The notes: generated from the letters alone by a model not told the origin. DNA of 23,639 nucleotides from Chloroflexi bacterium UBA6077 (GCA_002436065.1 DIXP01000054.1:1-23639), one strand, 5' to 3'. Positions 6,361 to 13,980 are shown, counted from the stretch's first letter. Translations and numbers: made by a program.

Positions 6361-7606
6361 GGCCACAATCGAACAGGTGCTGGGTGAGTACCCTGCGTTC
6401 CGCTCGGAGCTGGAACCGCTGCTCAGACTGGCCCAGGATATCCGCTCCCTCCCCAAGGTCCAGGCCCCCGAACGGCTGAGAAGCTCCAAACGCCCGGTCT
6501 TCTGCCCTCCCAAAGCCGTGCGGCCGGCTCCTTTGAAGCCCCGGTGGGGTGCCTCCCCGATCCCTGGATGGAAATCCATCTCGGGTAGTCCTTTCGCCCG
6601 TCTGGCTGCCGGCTTCGCCGCGGCCATCCTGTTGCTGGGAGGTACCACCGCCGTCTCGGCCGGAAGCCTGCCTGAGGAGCCACTCTACCCCCTCAAACTG
6701 GCGGTGGAGGACTTTCAGCTGGCCATAGCCCCGAGACCCGAGACCCGGTCGGAACTGGAACTGCAGTTCGTCAGCAGAAGGCTGGAGGAGGTTGAGAGCG
6801 CCGCCCGGCAGGGCAGGTCGGGATCGGTGCAGCGGGGGCTGGCGCTTTACGAGGAGAAGGTGGGTGGTGCCCTGCAGAGGGCTGAGTCGACCACGCCCGC
6901 CTCCGTGGAGTCGGCGGTGGAGCAGCAACAGCAGCTGCTGACGCGGGTGCTTGACCAGGTTCCCGAGCAGGCCAAGCCGAACATCCTCCACGCGATGGAG
7001 GCGTCCAGCCGGGGTCGTGCCCCGTTCGAGAAGGCTGGTTCTGCGGTCGGTCTGCCTGCTGTCTCCGACGTCCCTGCTACCACCACGGCCTCTCCGCGCC
7101 CTATGGCGGCGGCCTCCGCGGCTACGGCGGCAACTGTGGTGCCCCTGGCCGTCGAGACGCAGGAGCCAGCCGGAAAGGCCAAACGCGAATCAACCCCTAC
7201 TCCCGCGACAGAAGAGCGCGAGCGAAAGCCCAAGGAGAAGGATGCGCAGCTCTCCTACGGCGTGACACGGCCGGAGTCTCCTGGTGAGGAGAACCCTTCG
7301 CCGGATTCCAAGCATCGCGGCCACTCTTCGACCTCAACCCCGGCACCCGCGGCCACCGACACGACCCCGGCGGTGATGCCTGCGACCTCGGTGAATGACA
7401 TGACGGCTACCCCCACGCCTACCGCCGATCGGCGTGCCCAGGGGCTGGAGAAGGACCACCAGCGCGTCATCGAGCCTACCCCGAAGCCGGGCAACAACGG
7501 CCGGCAGGACCCGCACTCGAAGAACGATACCCCCTCCTATGAGGAGGATAGGGGGTCCTCATCCAATGAGCAGCAGCGAGGGTCTCCCCCTGATAAGCCC
7601 CGTTAG
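6293..7606 (+). CDS. DUF5667 domain membrane protein, putative anti-sigma partner
   Basis: A 437-residue protein with an N-terminal cytoplasmic helical segment (SIEQALARCLERVERGEATIEQVLGEYP and following, about 7-60), resembling the region found on sigma-linked proteins of this type. One membrane segment follows (LAAGFAAAILLLGGTTAVSAG, about 104-124). The DUF5667 domain starts SLPEEPLYPLKLAVEDFQLA and continues as predicted helices to about residue 245. The rest is a Thr/Pro/Ala- and charge-rich low-complexity tail, probably outside the membrane. The layout (cytosolic helix, single TM, external sensor) and the 68-base overlap with the ECF sigma gene suggest it restrains or controls that sigma factor. 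That role is inferred: no zinc-binding HxxxCxxC anti-sigma motif is present. Confidence 0.8.
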   Translation: MERTSRSIEQALARCLERVERGEATIEQVLGEYPAFRSELEPLLRLAQDIRSLPKVQAPERLRSSKRPVFCPPKAVRPAPLKPRWGASPIPGWKSISGSPFARLAAGFAAAILLLGGTTAVSAGSLPEEPLYPLKLAVEDFQLAIAPRPETRSELELQFVSRRLEEVESAARQGRSGSVQRGLALYEEKVGGALQRAESTTPASVESAVEQQQQLLTRVLDQVPEQAKPNILHAMEASSRGRAPFEKAGSAVGLPAVSDVPATTTASPRPMAAASAATAATVVPLAVETQEPAGKAKRESTPTPATEERERKPKEKDAQLSYGVTRPESPGEENPSPDSKHRGHSSTSTPAPAATDTTPAVMPATSVNDMTATPTPTADRRAQGLEKDHQRVIEPTPKPGNNGRQDPHSKNDTPSYEEDRGSSSNEQQRGSPPDKPR

Positions 7607-7619
7607 TGGTCTGCCACAG

Positions 7620-7726
7620 TGAAGGTGATGCGTCGCGCCTCCATGTTCCTGGCGGCAGGGGACAAGACCCTGCCCTACCGGGACTGACGGGTATCTCGTC
7701 CGCCAGTCCCTTCGATCTCACCTTCA
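7620..7726. repeat. Dispersed palindromic repeat, partial copy
   Basis: A perfect 9-base inverted pair TGAAGGTGA (7620-7628) and TCACCTTCA (7718-7726) encloses two features. Bases 7650-7678, starting TGGCGGCAGGGGACAAG, match both arms of the larger element at 10537-10649 with few differences, and the bases ahead of it (CATG and flanks) also match. Bases 7681-7690 pair with 7700-7709 (one mismatch, 9-base loop). The open frame overlapping this stretch (7606-7854) is not considered a gene. The inner hairpin could act as a transcript end for the sigma-DUF5667 pair, but lacks a T-tract. Confidence 0.55.
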
Positions 7727-7855
7727 TAACCGATAAGGTTGCAGAGACGAGGCCATTTGCTCCAGAATTCGTAGCCAACGCCAGTTCACTGACCAACAGC
7801 CTGGCGGCCGGAGTACATGCTCTGCTCCGCGATACTGAATCGGAGGTAGCCTGAG

Positions 7856-8929
7856 ATGTCCTACAAGATCGCCGTGGTCCCTGGAGACAACATCGGCCCC
7901 GAGGTCATGCGGGAGGGGCTGAAGCTGCTGAGGACGCTGGAACAGTTGGGGCACGGCTCCTACCAGTTCACGGAGTTTCCCTGGGGGGCCGGATACTACC
8001 TCGAGACCGGTGCGCCGATGCCCGAGGATGGCCCGGAGATCCTGCGCGGGTTCGATGCCATCTATTTCGGAGCCCACGGCCTCCCCGGTAAGGTACACGA
8101 CTCCGTGGCCTCCCAGAGGCTGCTCCACAGGATCCGCAAGTCCTTCGACCAGTACGTCAACCTGCGCCCACTTCGTCTCTGGCCGGGCGTCGAGTCGCCC
8201 ATCAAGGGCAAGTCCGAGATCGACTTCGTGGTGGTGCGTGAGAACAGCGAGGGGGAGTACTCGGGCGCGGGAGGTCGCCTCCACGCCGGAACCCCCGAAG
8301 AGTTGGCCCTGCTGACCACGGTCATAACCCGGAAGGGATCGGAGCGGGTGATGCGCTTCGCCTTCGACCTGGCGAGGAGTCGGGGCGGCAAGAAGCGGGT
8401 TACGGCTGCCACGAAGTCCAACGCCCTCAGCCACTCGATGTCGCTTTGGGACGAGCTGTTCGAGGAGGTGGCGCGGGACTACCCGGATGTGGAGACTGGC
8501 AAGATCAACATAGATGCCTTCACGATTCACCTCATCACCAAGCCCGAGTGGTTCGACGTGATCGTGGCTACGAACATGTTTGGGGATATCCTGTCCGACG
8601 AGGGGGCGGCCGTCGCCGGGGGTATAGGTCTAGCACCGGGGGCGAACCTGGACCCGACTCGGCGCCATCCGTCCCTGTTCGAGCCGATCCACGGCTCGGC
8701 TCCGGACATCGCCGGCAAGGGGATAGCCAACCCCATCGCTACGATCCTTGCGGGGCAGATGATGCTGGATTGGCTGGGCGAGAAGGAGGCCGCGAGTCTG
8801 ATCGGGAGGGCCGTGGAGTCACTGCTGGCCGAGGGGCGGGTCCGTACCCCGGACCTGGGCGGCGACGCTTCCACCGCGGAAGTCGGCGATGCCCTCTGCG
8901 AGCGGATACGCAAACTCGCCCTGCGCTAG
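7856..8929 (+). CDS. Tartrate/D-malate/isopropylmalate-type decarboxylating dehydrogenase
   Basis: A member of the isocitrate/isopropylmalate dehydrogenase superfamily, which oxidises and decarboxylates 2-hydroxy-dicarboxylates with NAD(P)+ and a divalent metal. The 357 residues start with the family strand KIAVVPGDNIGPEVM. They contain YVNLRPLRLWPGV near residue 100 and RENSEGEYSGAGGR near 128, the wording typical of the tartrate dehydrogenase/D-malate dehydrogenase (TtuC/DmlA) branch rather than LeuB. TNMFGDILSDEGAA (metal-binding Asp) and EPIHGSAPDIAGKGIANP near 275-290 follow, the latter forming the nucleotide site. GGAGGT lies eight bases before the ATG. The neighbouring carboxylate transporters fit a tartrate- or malate-like substrate, but the exact one is unproven. 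Confidence 0.88.
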   Translation: MSYKIAVVPGDNIGPEVMREGLKLLRTLEQLGHGSYQFTEFPWGAGYYLETGAPMPEDGPEILRGFDAIYFGAHGLPGKVHDSVASQRLLHRIRKSFDQYVNLRPLRLWPGVESPIKGKSEIDFVVVRENSEGEYSGAGGRLHAGTPEELALLTTVITRKGSERVMRFAFDLARSRGGKKRVTAATKSNALSHSMSLWDELFEEVARDYPDVETGKINIDAFTIHLITKPEWFDVIVATNMFGDILSDEGAAVAGGIGLAPGANLDPTRRHPSLFEPIHGSAPDIAGKGIANPIATILAGQMMLDWLGEKEAASLIGRAVESLLAEGRVRTPDLGGDASTAEVGDALCERIRKLALR

Positions 8930-8952
8930 CCTCCGCCCTCGGGCTGCCCTTA

Positions 8953-8991
8953 AATCGATGGAGACGATCTACGCCATTGTCTCCATCGATT
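8953..8991. terminator. Perfect 13-bp hairpin after the dehydrogenase gene
   Basis: AATCGATGGAGAC (8953-8965) and GTCTCCATCGATT (8979-8991) are exact complements around a 13-base loop, starting 23 bases after the dehydrogenase stop. The position suits a transcript end or mRNA-stabilising structure, but no T-tract follows, so an operator role for the next gene is also possible. Confidence 0.5.
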
Positions 8992-9144
8992 GCTATTCGC
9001 TATTGCTCTGATATGGTATTATGTTGTTGCTGTTCGGTAGTTCGTCTCTGTATCGATATCGTGGTGCCCGCCGTCGGCCAACCTTGGAAGCCGTCGGGCG
9101 CTGGAATCCCTCTGGTTCCTCGGCGGGCGGCAAGGAGCTGAACA

Positions 9145-10521
9145 ATGGCAACGTCTACTCCTGTCGATGATGCCCCGCGTGCTCCCCGTCCCAGCGACGG
9201 CGGCCTTCACCAAGTCTCCATCACCCTCTCTATCCTGAACCGTGTGCTGGCGGGTTACGGCCCTCGCGATTTCGCCCTGAGGCTGTGGGATGGCTCGACC
9301 ATCCCTCCGGATCCGAGCCACGAAGCGCGATTCACTCTTGTGCTGAATTCCCCCGGAGCCCTGCGGCACATGATGCTACCCCCCAACGAAGTGGCCCTGG
9401 GCGAGAGCTACTTGGATGGGGACTGGGAGATAGAGGGGGATATCATCGCGGCGATGAGACTGGGTGATTGCTTCGAGAAGGTCGCCATGGGCCCCAGGGA
9501 GTTGCTGACCCTGGCAAGCCAGTTGAGGGCACTGCCGAGCGGGCGTGACGGCCGCCACGAGAGGGCGATGTACGGGCGCCAGGCATCGGCGTTACAGGGC
9601 GATGCACACTCCAAGGAGCGCGACCGACAGGCGATCTCCTACCACTACGACGCGGGCAACGAATTCTTCAGCCTCTTCCTGGGTCGCCGGATGATCTACT
9701 CCTGCGGCTACTTTCCCACCGGTCAGGAAGATCTGGACACGGCTCAGGAGGCGAAGCTGGAATACCTCTGCCGCAAGCTGAGACTGAAGCCCGGCGAACG
9801 GTTGTTGGACATCGGCTGCGGTTGGGGAGGACTGATCCTCTACGCGGCGGAGAGGTATGGGGTACAGGCGCTGGGTATCTCCCTCAGTCAGCCTCAGGTG
9901 GATATCGCCAATCAGAGGATCGCCGAGGCGGGACTGTCCGAGCGATGCAAAGCCATCCTGCTGGACTATCGCGACCTGATGAGCTATGGGCTCTTCGACA
10001 AGGTGGTGAGTGTGGGGATGGTGGAGCATGTGGGCCGGTCCAAGCTGCTCCGGTACTTCCAGTCCGCGTGGCAGGGACTCAGGCCCGGCGGCCTCTTCCT
10101 GAACCATGGTATCTCCGCCGCAGGCAGCGATGCTGGCTCATCCAACTTCTTGGACCGGTACCTGTTCCAGCGGGGTGGCTTCATCCGGAAGTACGTCTTT
10201 CCGGATGGTGAGCTGATCCCAGCGGGGGACACGCTGGGCTATGCCGAGCGAGCCGGGTTCGAGGTGCGGGATGTGGAAAGCCTTAGGGAGCACTACGCCC
10301 TGACGCTGCGCCACTGGGTTCGGAGGCTGGAGGCGAATGTGGATACAGCCATGCGCCTGGTAGACCCCCGGACCTATCGCGTTTGGCACCTGTACATGGC
10401 TGGATGCTCGCACGCCTTCGCCATGGCCCGGCTCAGCATCCACCAGGCGTTGCTGGCCAAGCCGGACGAGCGCGGCTGTTGTTGCCACCCTATGACCAGA
10501 AGCGACCTGTACGCCGGCTGA
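9145..10521 (+). CDS. Cyclopropane-fatty-acyl-phospholipid synthase family methyltransferase
   Basis: An S-adenosylmethionine-dependent enzyme of the CFA synthase family that methylenates or methylates unsaturated acyl chains of membrane phospholipids. The 458 residues have an N-terminal lipid-binding region (about 25-130), then AISYHYDAGNEFFSLFLG and the YSCGYF motif near residues 167-194. The SAM-binding glycine motif LLDIGCGWGGL lies near 220-230, followed by GISLSQPQ. VEHVGRSKLLRYF and the RPGGLFLNHGI strand complete the Rossmann fold. The length is slightly more than the typical 380-420. The start ATG has AAGGAG eight bases upstream. The gene is preceded by a hairpin and followed by a repeat element, so it is probably transcribed alone. 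The related name Cfa is not assigned, since branched-chain (10-methyl) variants belong to the same family. Confidence 0.9.
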   Translation: MATSTPVDDAPRAPRPSDGGLHQVSITLSILNRVLAGYGPRDFALRLWDGSTIPPDPSHEARFTLVLNSPGALRHMMLPPNEVALGESYLDGDWEIEGDIIAAMRLGDCFEKVAMGPRELLTLASQLRALPSGRDGRHERAMYGRQASALQGDAHSKERDRQAISYHYDAGNEFFSLFLGRRMIYSCGYFPTGQEDLDTAQEAKLEYLCRKLRLKPGERLLDIGCGWGGLILYAAERYGVQALGISLSQPQVDIANQRIAEAGLSERCKAILLDYRDLMSYGLFDKVVSVGMVEHVGRSKLLRYFQSAWQGLRPGGLFLNHGISAAGSDAGSSNFLDRYLFQRGGFIRKYVFPDGELIPAGDTLGYAERAGFEVRDVESLREHYALTLRHWVRRLEANVDTAMRLVDPRTYRVWHLYMAGCSHAFAMARLSIHQALLAKPDERGCCCHPMTRSDLYAG

Positions 10522-10536
10522 TTGGGTCGTCCTGAA

Positions 10537-10649
10537 GTAGGGCAGGGGTTTATCCCCTGCCGCCCGGCGGTGGTAGGCAACGCGGTGGGGAATGGGCGAC
10601 CTCGCGCGTCCATGTCCCGTTGGCGGAAGGGGACGAGCCCCTTCCCTAC
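10537..10649. repeat. MITE-like element with palindromic inverted arms
   Basis: The left arm starts GTAGGGCAGGGGTTTATCCC (10537-10564). The right arm (10621-10649, starting TGGCGGAAGGGGACGAG) is its near reverse complement; each arm is itself palindromic. The spacer holds about 56 bases. The right half is homologous to the partial copy at 7629-7678, showing that this is a dispersed family within the genome. Confidence 0.65.
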
Positions 10650-10864
10650 GTTACCCTAATTCGTGGATTCGTGCGTGAGGGTTCACCCGCTGGGTGAAGC
10701 TACGGGCTGGAATCCGCGGATTGGGGCGTCAAGGTGTAGGGTGACAACGCACTCGCCTCCCATTTTGCCCCTCCCTCCCACGGCCTCATGCTCCCGCCCC
10801 GTAACCACCTCCCTAGCTCATCGTCCTACTATGCAACCCCACATACCTATTATGGAAGTACTGC

Positions 10865-10893
10865 TTGACAGGGCGGCCTCCTGCTCCTACAAT
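10865..10893 (+). promoter_or_regulatory. Strong sigma-70-type promoter of the iclR-sucCD-like operon
   Basis: TTGACA (10865-10870, exact consensus) is followed after 17 bases by TACAAT (10888-10893, five of six). Transcription would begin near 10900, giving a leader of about 43 bases before the ATG at 10943. The TTG in the -35 element is also in frame with the regulator but cannot serve as its start. Confidence 0.75.
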
Positions 10894-10903
10894 CAAGCTG
10901 CAT

Positions 10904-10919
10904 GTTCGAATATGGAAAC
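10904..10919. promoter_or_regulatory. Possible IclR autoregulatory operator
   Basis: GTTCGAATATGGAAAC is a pseudo-palindrome (GTT-N3-ATAT-N3-AAC) lying on the predicted transcription start, just downstream of the -10 element. IclR-family regulators commonly repress their own promoter from such a position. A related TATGGAA also occurs upstream of the -35 element at about 10851. Confidence 0.35.
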
Positions 10920-10942
10920 TCTATTCTCATAGATGGACTTAT

Positions 10943-11773
10943 ATGAAAGACACTCCTATCATCGACCAGTCTGAAATGGACAACGGCTCCAACGGCGAGG
11001 TCAGCACCAGCGCCTCCAGCGAGGTGGCGGAGCGTACTCTCGACGTCCTGCTCTGCTTCTTGGATGCAGAGGGGGAGCTGGGAGTCACCGAGATCTCCCA
11101 GCGCCTCGGCATCCACCGAGGGCGGATTCACCGCTTCCTCACCGCGTCGAAGAAAAAGGGCTTCGTGTCCCAGAACCCCAGGACCCGCCGCTACAGCCTC
11201 GGCTTTCGGGTGATGGAGCTGTCCTATGCCCTCACCCGCCAGTTCGATGTGGTGTCCCAGGTCCAACCCCATCTGCTGGAGCTTCGCAACACCACCCAGG
11301 AGTCGGCGGGCCTCGCCGTGCGGGTGGCCGACCACCGCATACACCTTACCCAGGTCGAAAGCGAGCGCGAGATCCGGCAGACCTTCCCTATTGGCAAACC
11401 TCTCCCCCTCCGCGCAGGAGCCGCGGGCAAGCTGTTGGTGGCCTTCCAGCCCGCCGAGGAGGTGGATCGGCTGCTGTCCACCCCGCTGGAGCGGCTGACC
11501 GATTGCACCATCACCGGTCTCGACGAGTTGCGAGTCGAGATGGAGCGGGTGCGTCGACAGGGTTACGCCATGAGCCTGGGGGAGCGTATGGCGGGATCCA
11601 GGTCCATCGCGGCTCCGGTGTGGAGTTCCAGAGGGGACGTGATGGCCCTCACAGTCTCGGGTCCAGCCTTTCGTTTCACTGCCGAGAAGGCAGTCGAAGC
11701 GTTGGAGTATCTGCGGGTGGTCGCCGCTCGTCTTACTCGCCAGATGGGTGGAGAACCGTTCGCAACTCTCTGA
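10943..11773 (+). CDS. IclR-family transcriptional regulator
   Basis: A DNA-binding regulator with an N-terminal winged helix (about residues 26-90: VAERTLDVLLCFLDAEGELGV, then TEISQRLGIHRGRIHRFLTA as helix-turn-helix). The C-terminal effector-binding domain (about 100-270) is recognisable by FPIGKPLPLRAGAAGKLLVA and by GYAMSLGERMAGSRSIAAPV. IclR proteins usually sense a small carboxylate or aromatic acid and control the adjacent catabolic operon. The open frame continues upstream to 10865, but that would put the -35 box inside the gene, so the ATG at 10943 was chosen. The ATG at 10976 is an alternative; neither has a good Shine-Dalgarno. It ends 18 bases before the CoA-ligase gene, so it is probably co-transcribed with what it controls. 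Confidence 0.88.
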   Translation: MKDTPIIDQSEMDNGSNGEVSTSASSEVAERTLDVLLCFLDAEGELGVTEISQRLGIHRGRIHRFLTASKKKGFVSQNPRTRRYSLGFRVMELSYALTRQFDVVSQVQPHLLELRNTTQESAGLAVRVADHRIHLTQVESEREIRQTFPIGKPLPLRAGAAGKLLVAFQPAEEVDRLLSTPLERLTDCTITGLDELRVEMERVRRQGYAMSLGERMAGSRSIAAPVWSSRGDVMALTVSGPAFRFTAEKAVEALEYLRVVAARLTRQMGGEPFATL

Positions 11774-11791
11774 TGGAGGTGCGGAACCCCT

Positions 11792-13015
11792 ATGACCCGG
11801 TTCCTTGAGGATCTCTCCCTGGAGATCGTGGCTTCCCATGGCGTGCCGACTCCTCGGGCAACGGTGGTTTCCTCGCCGCCCGAGGCCGCGACCCTTACCC
11901 GTGAGTGGAATGTCCCGGTGGTGTTGAAGGCCCTGGTTCCGGCGGGCGGCCGCCAGAAAGGGGGCTTCGTCCGCTTCGCCGCTTCTCCTGAAGAGGCCGC
12001 GGAGGCGGCCGAGGCGATGCTGGGCAAGCAGTTCAAGAGATTCCCCGTGAACTCCCTGCTCCTCTCCGAGCGGCTGGATGGCCGGCGGGAGTTCTTCCTC
12101 TCCATCACCTTCGACAGTGTTACCCGCTCCCCAATCGTGCTCTTCTCATCTCGAGGTGGGGTGGAGATAGAGCAGACGGCTCGGGAGGACAGCGGCGCCG
12201 TCGTCCGGCGCACGGTGGACATGACCCTGGGACTTCGGGAGTTCGAGGCCAGGGAGATCGCCGCCGAGGCCGGGTTGACCGGCAGCAGCCTGCTGGCTAC
12301 GGCGAGCATCCTCCAACGTGCATACAGAGCCTTCCGGGCCTCCGATGCACGCATGGTGGAGATCAACCCCCTGGTGGAGATGTCGGATGGCAAGATCGTC
12401 GCGGTGTCCGCCGTGGTGAACGTCGACGATCAGGCGCGATACCGGCAGGAGTCCCTGTATGCCAGGAACCGCCAGACCCCCAACAACGGATGGCGGCCAT
12501 TCACGCCGCTGGAGTTGGAGATGCGGGCTGTCGACGACCTGGATCCCACCATCGGGAACATCCGGTTCAACGAGTTCGAGGGTGGCGACATCGCCATGAT
12601 GATCACCGGTGGCGGGGGCGGACTCACCGCTCTGGACGCCATGAACCGTCTGGGTGGCAAGACGGCCACCACATTCGATATCAAGATCGGCCCCATAGAG
12701 GAGAAGATGTACCGGGCTACCCTCGCCGTGCTGAAACGGCCGGGCCTTCGTGGGCTGGTGGCCGGTGCCAACTTCTCCAATTTCACCGGCATAGACATCA
12801 AGGTGCGAGGGGTGGTGAGGGCGCTCAGGGATTCCGGCATGGACTTCACCCGTTTTCCGGTGGTGATGCGGCTGTGCGGCCCCAACCAGGCCGTCGCGCA
12901 GGAGCTGGTGGCGACGGTGCCGGGGCTGGAGTACCTGGACGAGCACTACACCCTGGAGGATGCCGTCGAACGGGTTGTGGCTCGAGCCTACGGCGGGGAG
13001 GTGGTAGCGCAATGA
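11792..13015 (+). CDS. Succinyl-CoA synthetase beta-like ATP-grasp subunit of an acyl-CoA ligase
   Basis: A homologue of the SucC/malate-CoA ligase beta subunit, which grasps ATP and works with the alpha subunit to make a CoA thioester. In 407 residues, the ATP-grasp domain has VVLKALVPAGGRQKGGFV near 42-60 and the metal-binding MVEINPLVEM near 188-197, followed by VVNVDDQA. The C-terminal ligase domain has ITGGGGGLTALDAMNRLGG near 271-289. The usual NFLDVGGGA segment is changed to TTFDIKIGP, so this is a divergent branch and the acid need not be succinate. GGAGGTG stands ten bases before the ATG. Its stop overlaps the start of the alpha gene (ATGA), as in most sucCD pairs. Confidence 0.82.
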   Translation: MTRFLEDLSLEIVASHGVPTPRATVVSSPPEAATLTREWNVPVVLKALVPAGGRQKGGFVRFAASPEEAAEAAEAMLGKQFKRFPVNSLLLSERLDGRREFFLSITFDSVTRSPIVLFSSRGGVEIEQTAREDSGAVVRRTVDMTLGLREFEAREIAAEAGLTGSSLLATASILQRAYRAFRASDARMVEINPLVEMSDGKIVAVSAVVNVDDQARYRQESLYARNRQTPNNGWRPFTPLELEMRAVDDLDPTIGNIRFNEFEGGDIAMMITGGGGGLTALDAMNRLGGKTATTFDIKIGPIEEKMYRATLAVLKRPGLRGLVAGANFSNFTGIDIKVRGVVRALRDSGMDFTRFPVVMRLCGPNQAVAQELVATVPGLEYLDEHYTLEDAVERVVARAYGGEVVAQ

Positions 13016-13905
13016 GCATCCTGCTTGATGGTGGCACACGGGTCATGATCCAGGGCATCACCGGCGGGCAGGCACGCAACCACGTGCGCTACATGCGGGA
13101 CTACGGCACCAACATCGTATGCGGGGTATCGCCGGGCAAGGGCGGCCAGGAGGTGGCGGGTGTCCCCGTATACGACACAGTGGCCGCCGCCCTCAGGGAC
13201 CACGAGGTGGACCTGACGGTGCTGTTCATAGGGGCCACTCGGGTCAAGGACGCTGCCCTCGAGGCGGTGGAGAACGGCATCCCCACGACCTTCATCCTGG
13301 AAGACGGCGTGCCCCTCCATGACGCCTCGGAGATCATGACCCGGGCCGCGGTCGGTGGGGTGCGGGTGATAGGCCCGAGCGCCCAGGGGATGATCAGTCC
13401 GGGCAAGGCGAAGATCGGGGGCACCGGTGGGGCCGAGCCTGGCCGTGTCTTCCGCCCTGGCCCAGCGGGTGTCATCTCCAGGAGTGGCGGTATGGGGGTG
13501 GAGACCTCTCTGCTGCTCTCACGCCACGGCATTGGCCAGAGCAGCTATATCGCCATCGGGGGCGACCTGATGACCGGTACCGGCTTTGCGGATCTTCTGC
13601 CCCTTTTCGAGGCCGATCCCGACACCAGGGTGATAGTGCTGTTCGGCGAGCCTGGAACCTCCCACGAGGAGGATGCCGCGCGGTTGATCGCCAGCGGGGC
13701 GATCGCGAAGCCGGTGGTGGCCTTCGTCGCGGGGCTCAGCCTGGAAAATCTTCCCCAGGGGCTCTCATTCGGACACACCAGCGCCATCATGGGGAGTGGT
13801 GCTGGGAGCGCGTCGGCCAAGAAGGCTGCCCTCAGGGATGCGGGCGTAGCAGTGGCGGAGCGTTTCAACGACCTGCCGCGCCTCGTGGCGGATCGTCTGG
13901 GATAG
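13012..13905 (+). CDS. Succinyl-CoA synthetase alpha-like subunit of an acyl-CoA ligase
   Basis: The partner alpha subunit, 297 residues. The N-terminal CoA-binding Rossmann domain has VMIQGITGGQARNHVRYM and the GVSPGKGGQEVAGVPVYDTV segment, closely matching SucD. The phosphorylated histidine is His255 in SFGHTSAIMGSG, equivalent to the GHAGAI of SucD, so the phosphohistidine mechanism is likely retained. Other signature segments differ: SRSGGMGVETS replaces SRSGTLTYE and IGGDLMTGTGF replaces IGGDPIPGT, again pointing to a non-standard substrate. The frame is open far upstream, but the ATG at 13012 overlaps the beta stop by four bases and begins the family homology. It belongs to the iclR operon. 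Confidence 0.83.
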   Translation: MSILLDGGTRVMIQGITGGQARNHVRYMRDYGTNIVCGVSPGKGGQEVAGVPVYDTVAAALRDHEVDLTVLFIGATRVKDAALEAVENGIPTTFILEDGVPLHDASEIMTRAAVGGVRVIGPSAQGMISPGKAKIGGTGGAEPGRVFRPGPAGVISRSGGMGVETSLLLSRHGIGQSSYIAIGGDLMTGTGFADLLPLFEADPDTRVIVLFGEPGTSHEEDAARLIASGAIAKPVVAFVAGLSLENLPQGLSFGHTSAIMGSGAGSASAKKAALRDAGVAVAERFNDLPRLVADRLG

Positions 13906-13917
13906 CAGTTGCCAGGG

Positions 13918-13980
13918 CCGAGACCGGGCTAAAGCCGGCCGAGAACATCAATAGTAGCACCGCCGCGAAGGCGGGAGCAC
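13918..13980. repeat. Small palindromic intergenic sequences after the CoA ligase genes
   Basis: The stretch contains CCGGGCTAAAGCCGG, a hairpin with one bulge, and CCGCCGCGAAGGCGG, a 5-bp stem with a GCGAA loop. Both resemble short dispersed repeats. They may help end or stabilise the upstream transcript. No T-tract follows. Confidence 0.4.

Larger units (their letters stand above)
10522..10942. other. Intergenic stretch between CFA synthase and IclR regulator
   Basis: About 420 bases with no convincing gene. It contains the inverted-repeat element at 10537-10649, then a small hairpin TTCACCC-GCT-GGGTGAA (10682-10698) and a 12-base palindrome AATCCGCGGATT (10711-10722). The IclR promoter and possible operator at 10865-10919 complete it. 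The tract 10740-10850 is pyrimidine-rich and otherwise featureless. Confidence 0.6.

Noticed and set aside
7606..7854. An 82-codon open frame between the DUF5667 and dehydrogenase genes
   Set aside because: It overlaps a dispersed palindromic repeat, has no family resemblance and no ribosome-binding site.
10663..10932. An 89-codon open frame before the IclR gene
   Set aside because: Composition is low-complexity, it covers the IclR promoter, and no motif is recognisable.
12490..13011. N-terminal extension of the CoA-ligase alpha subunit upstream of 13012
   Set aside because: This is the out-of-frame shadow of the beta subunit. Homology to SucD begins at the ATG at 13012, which overlaps the beta stop.
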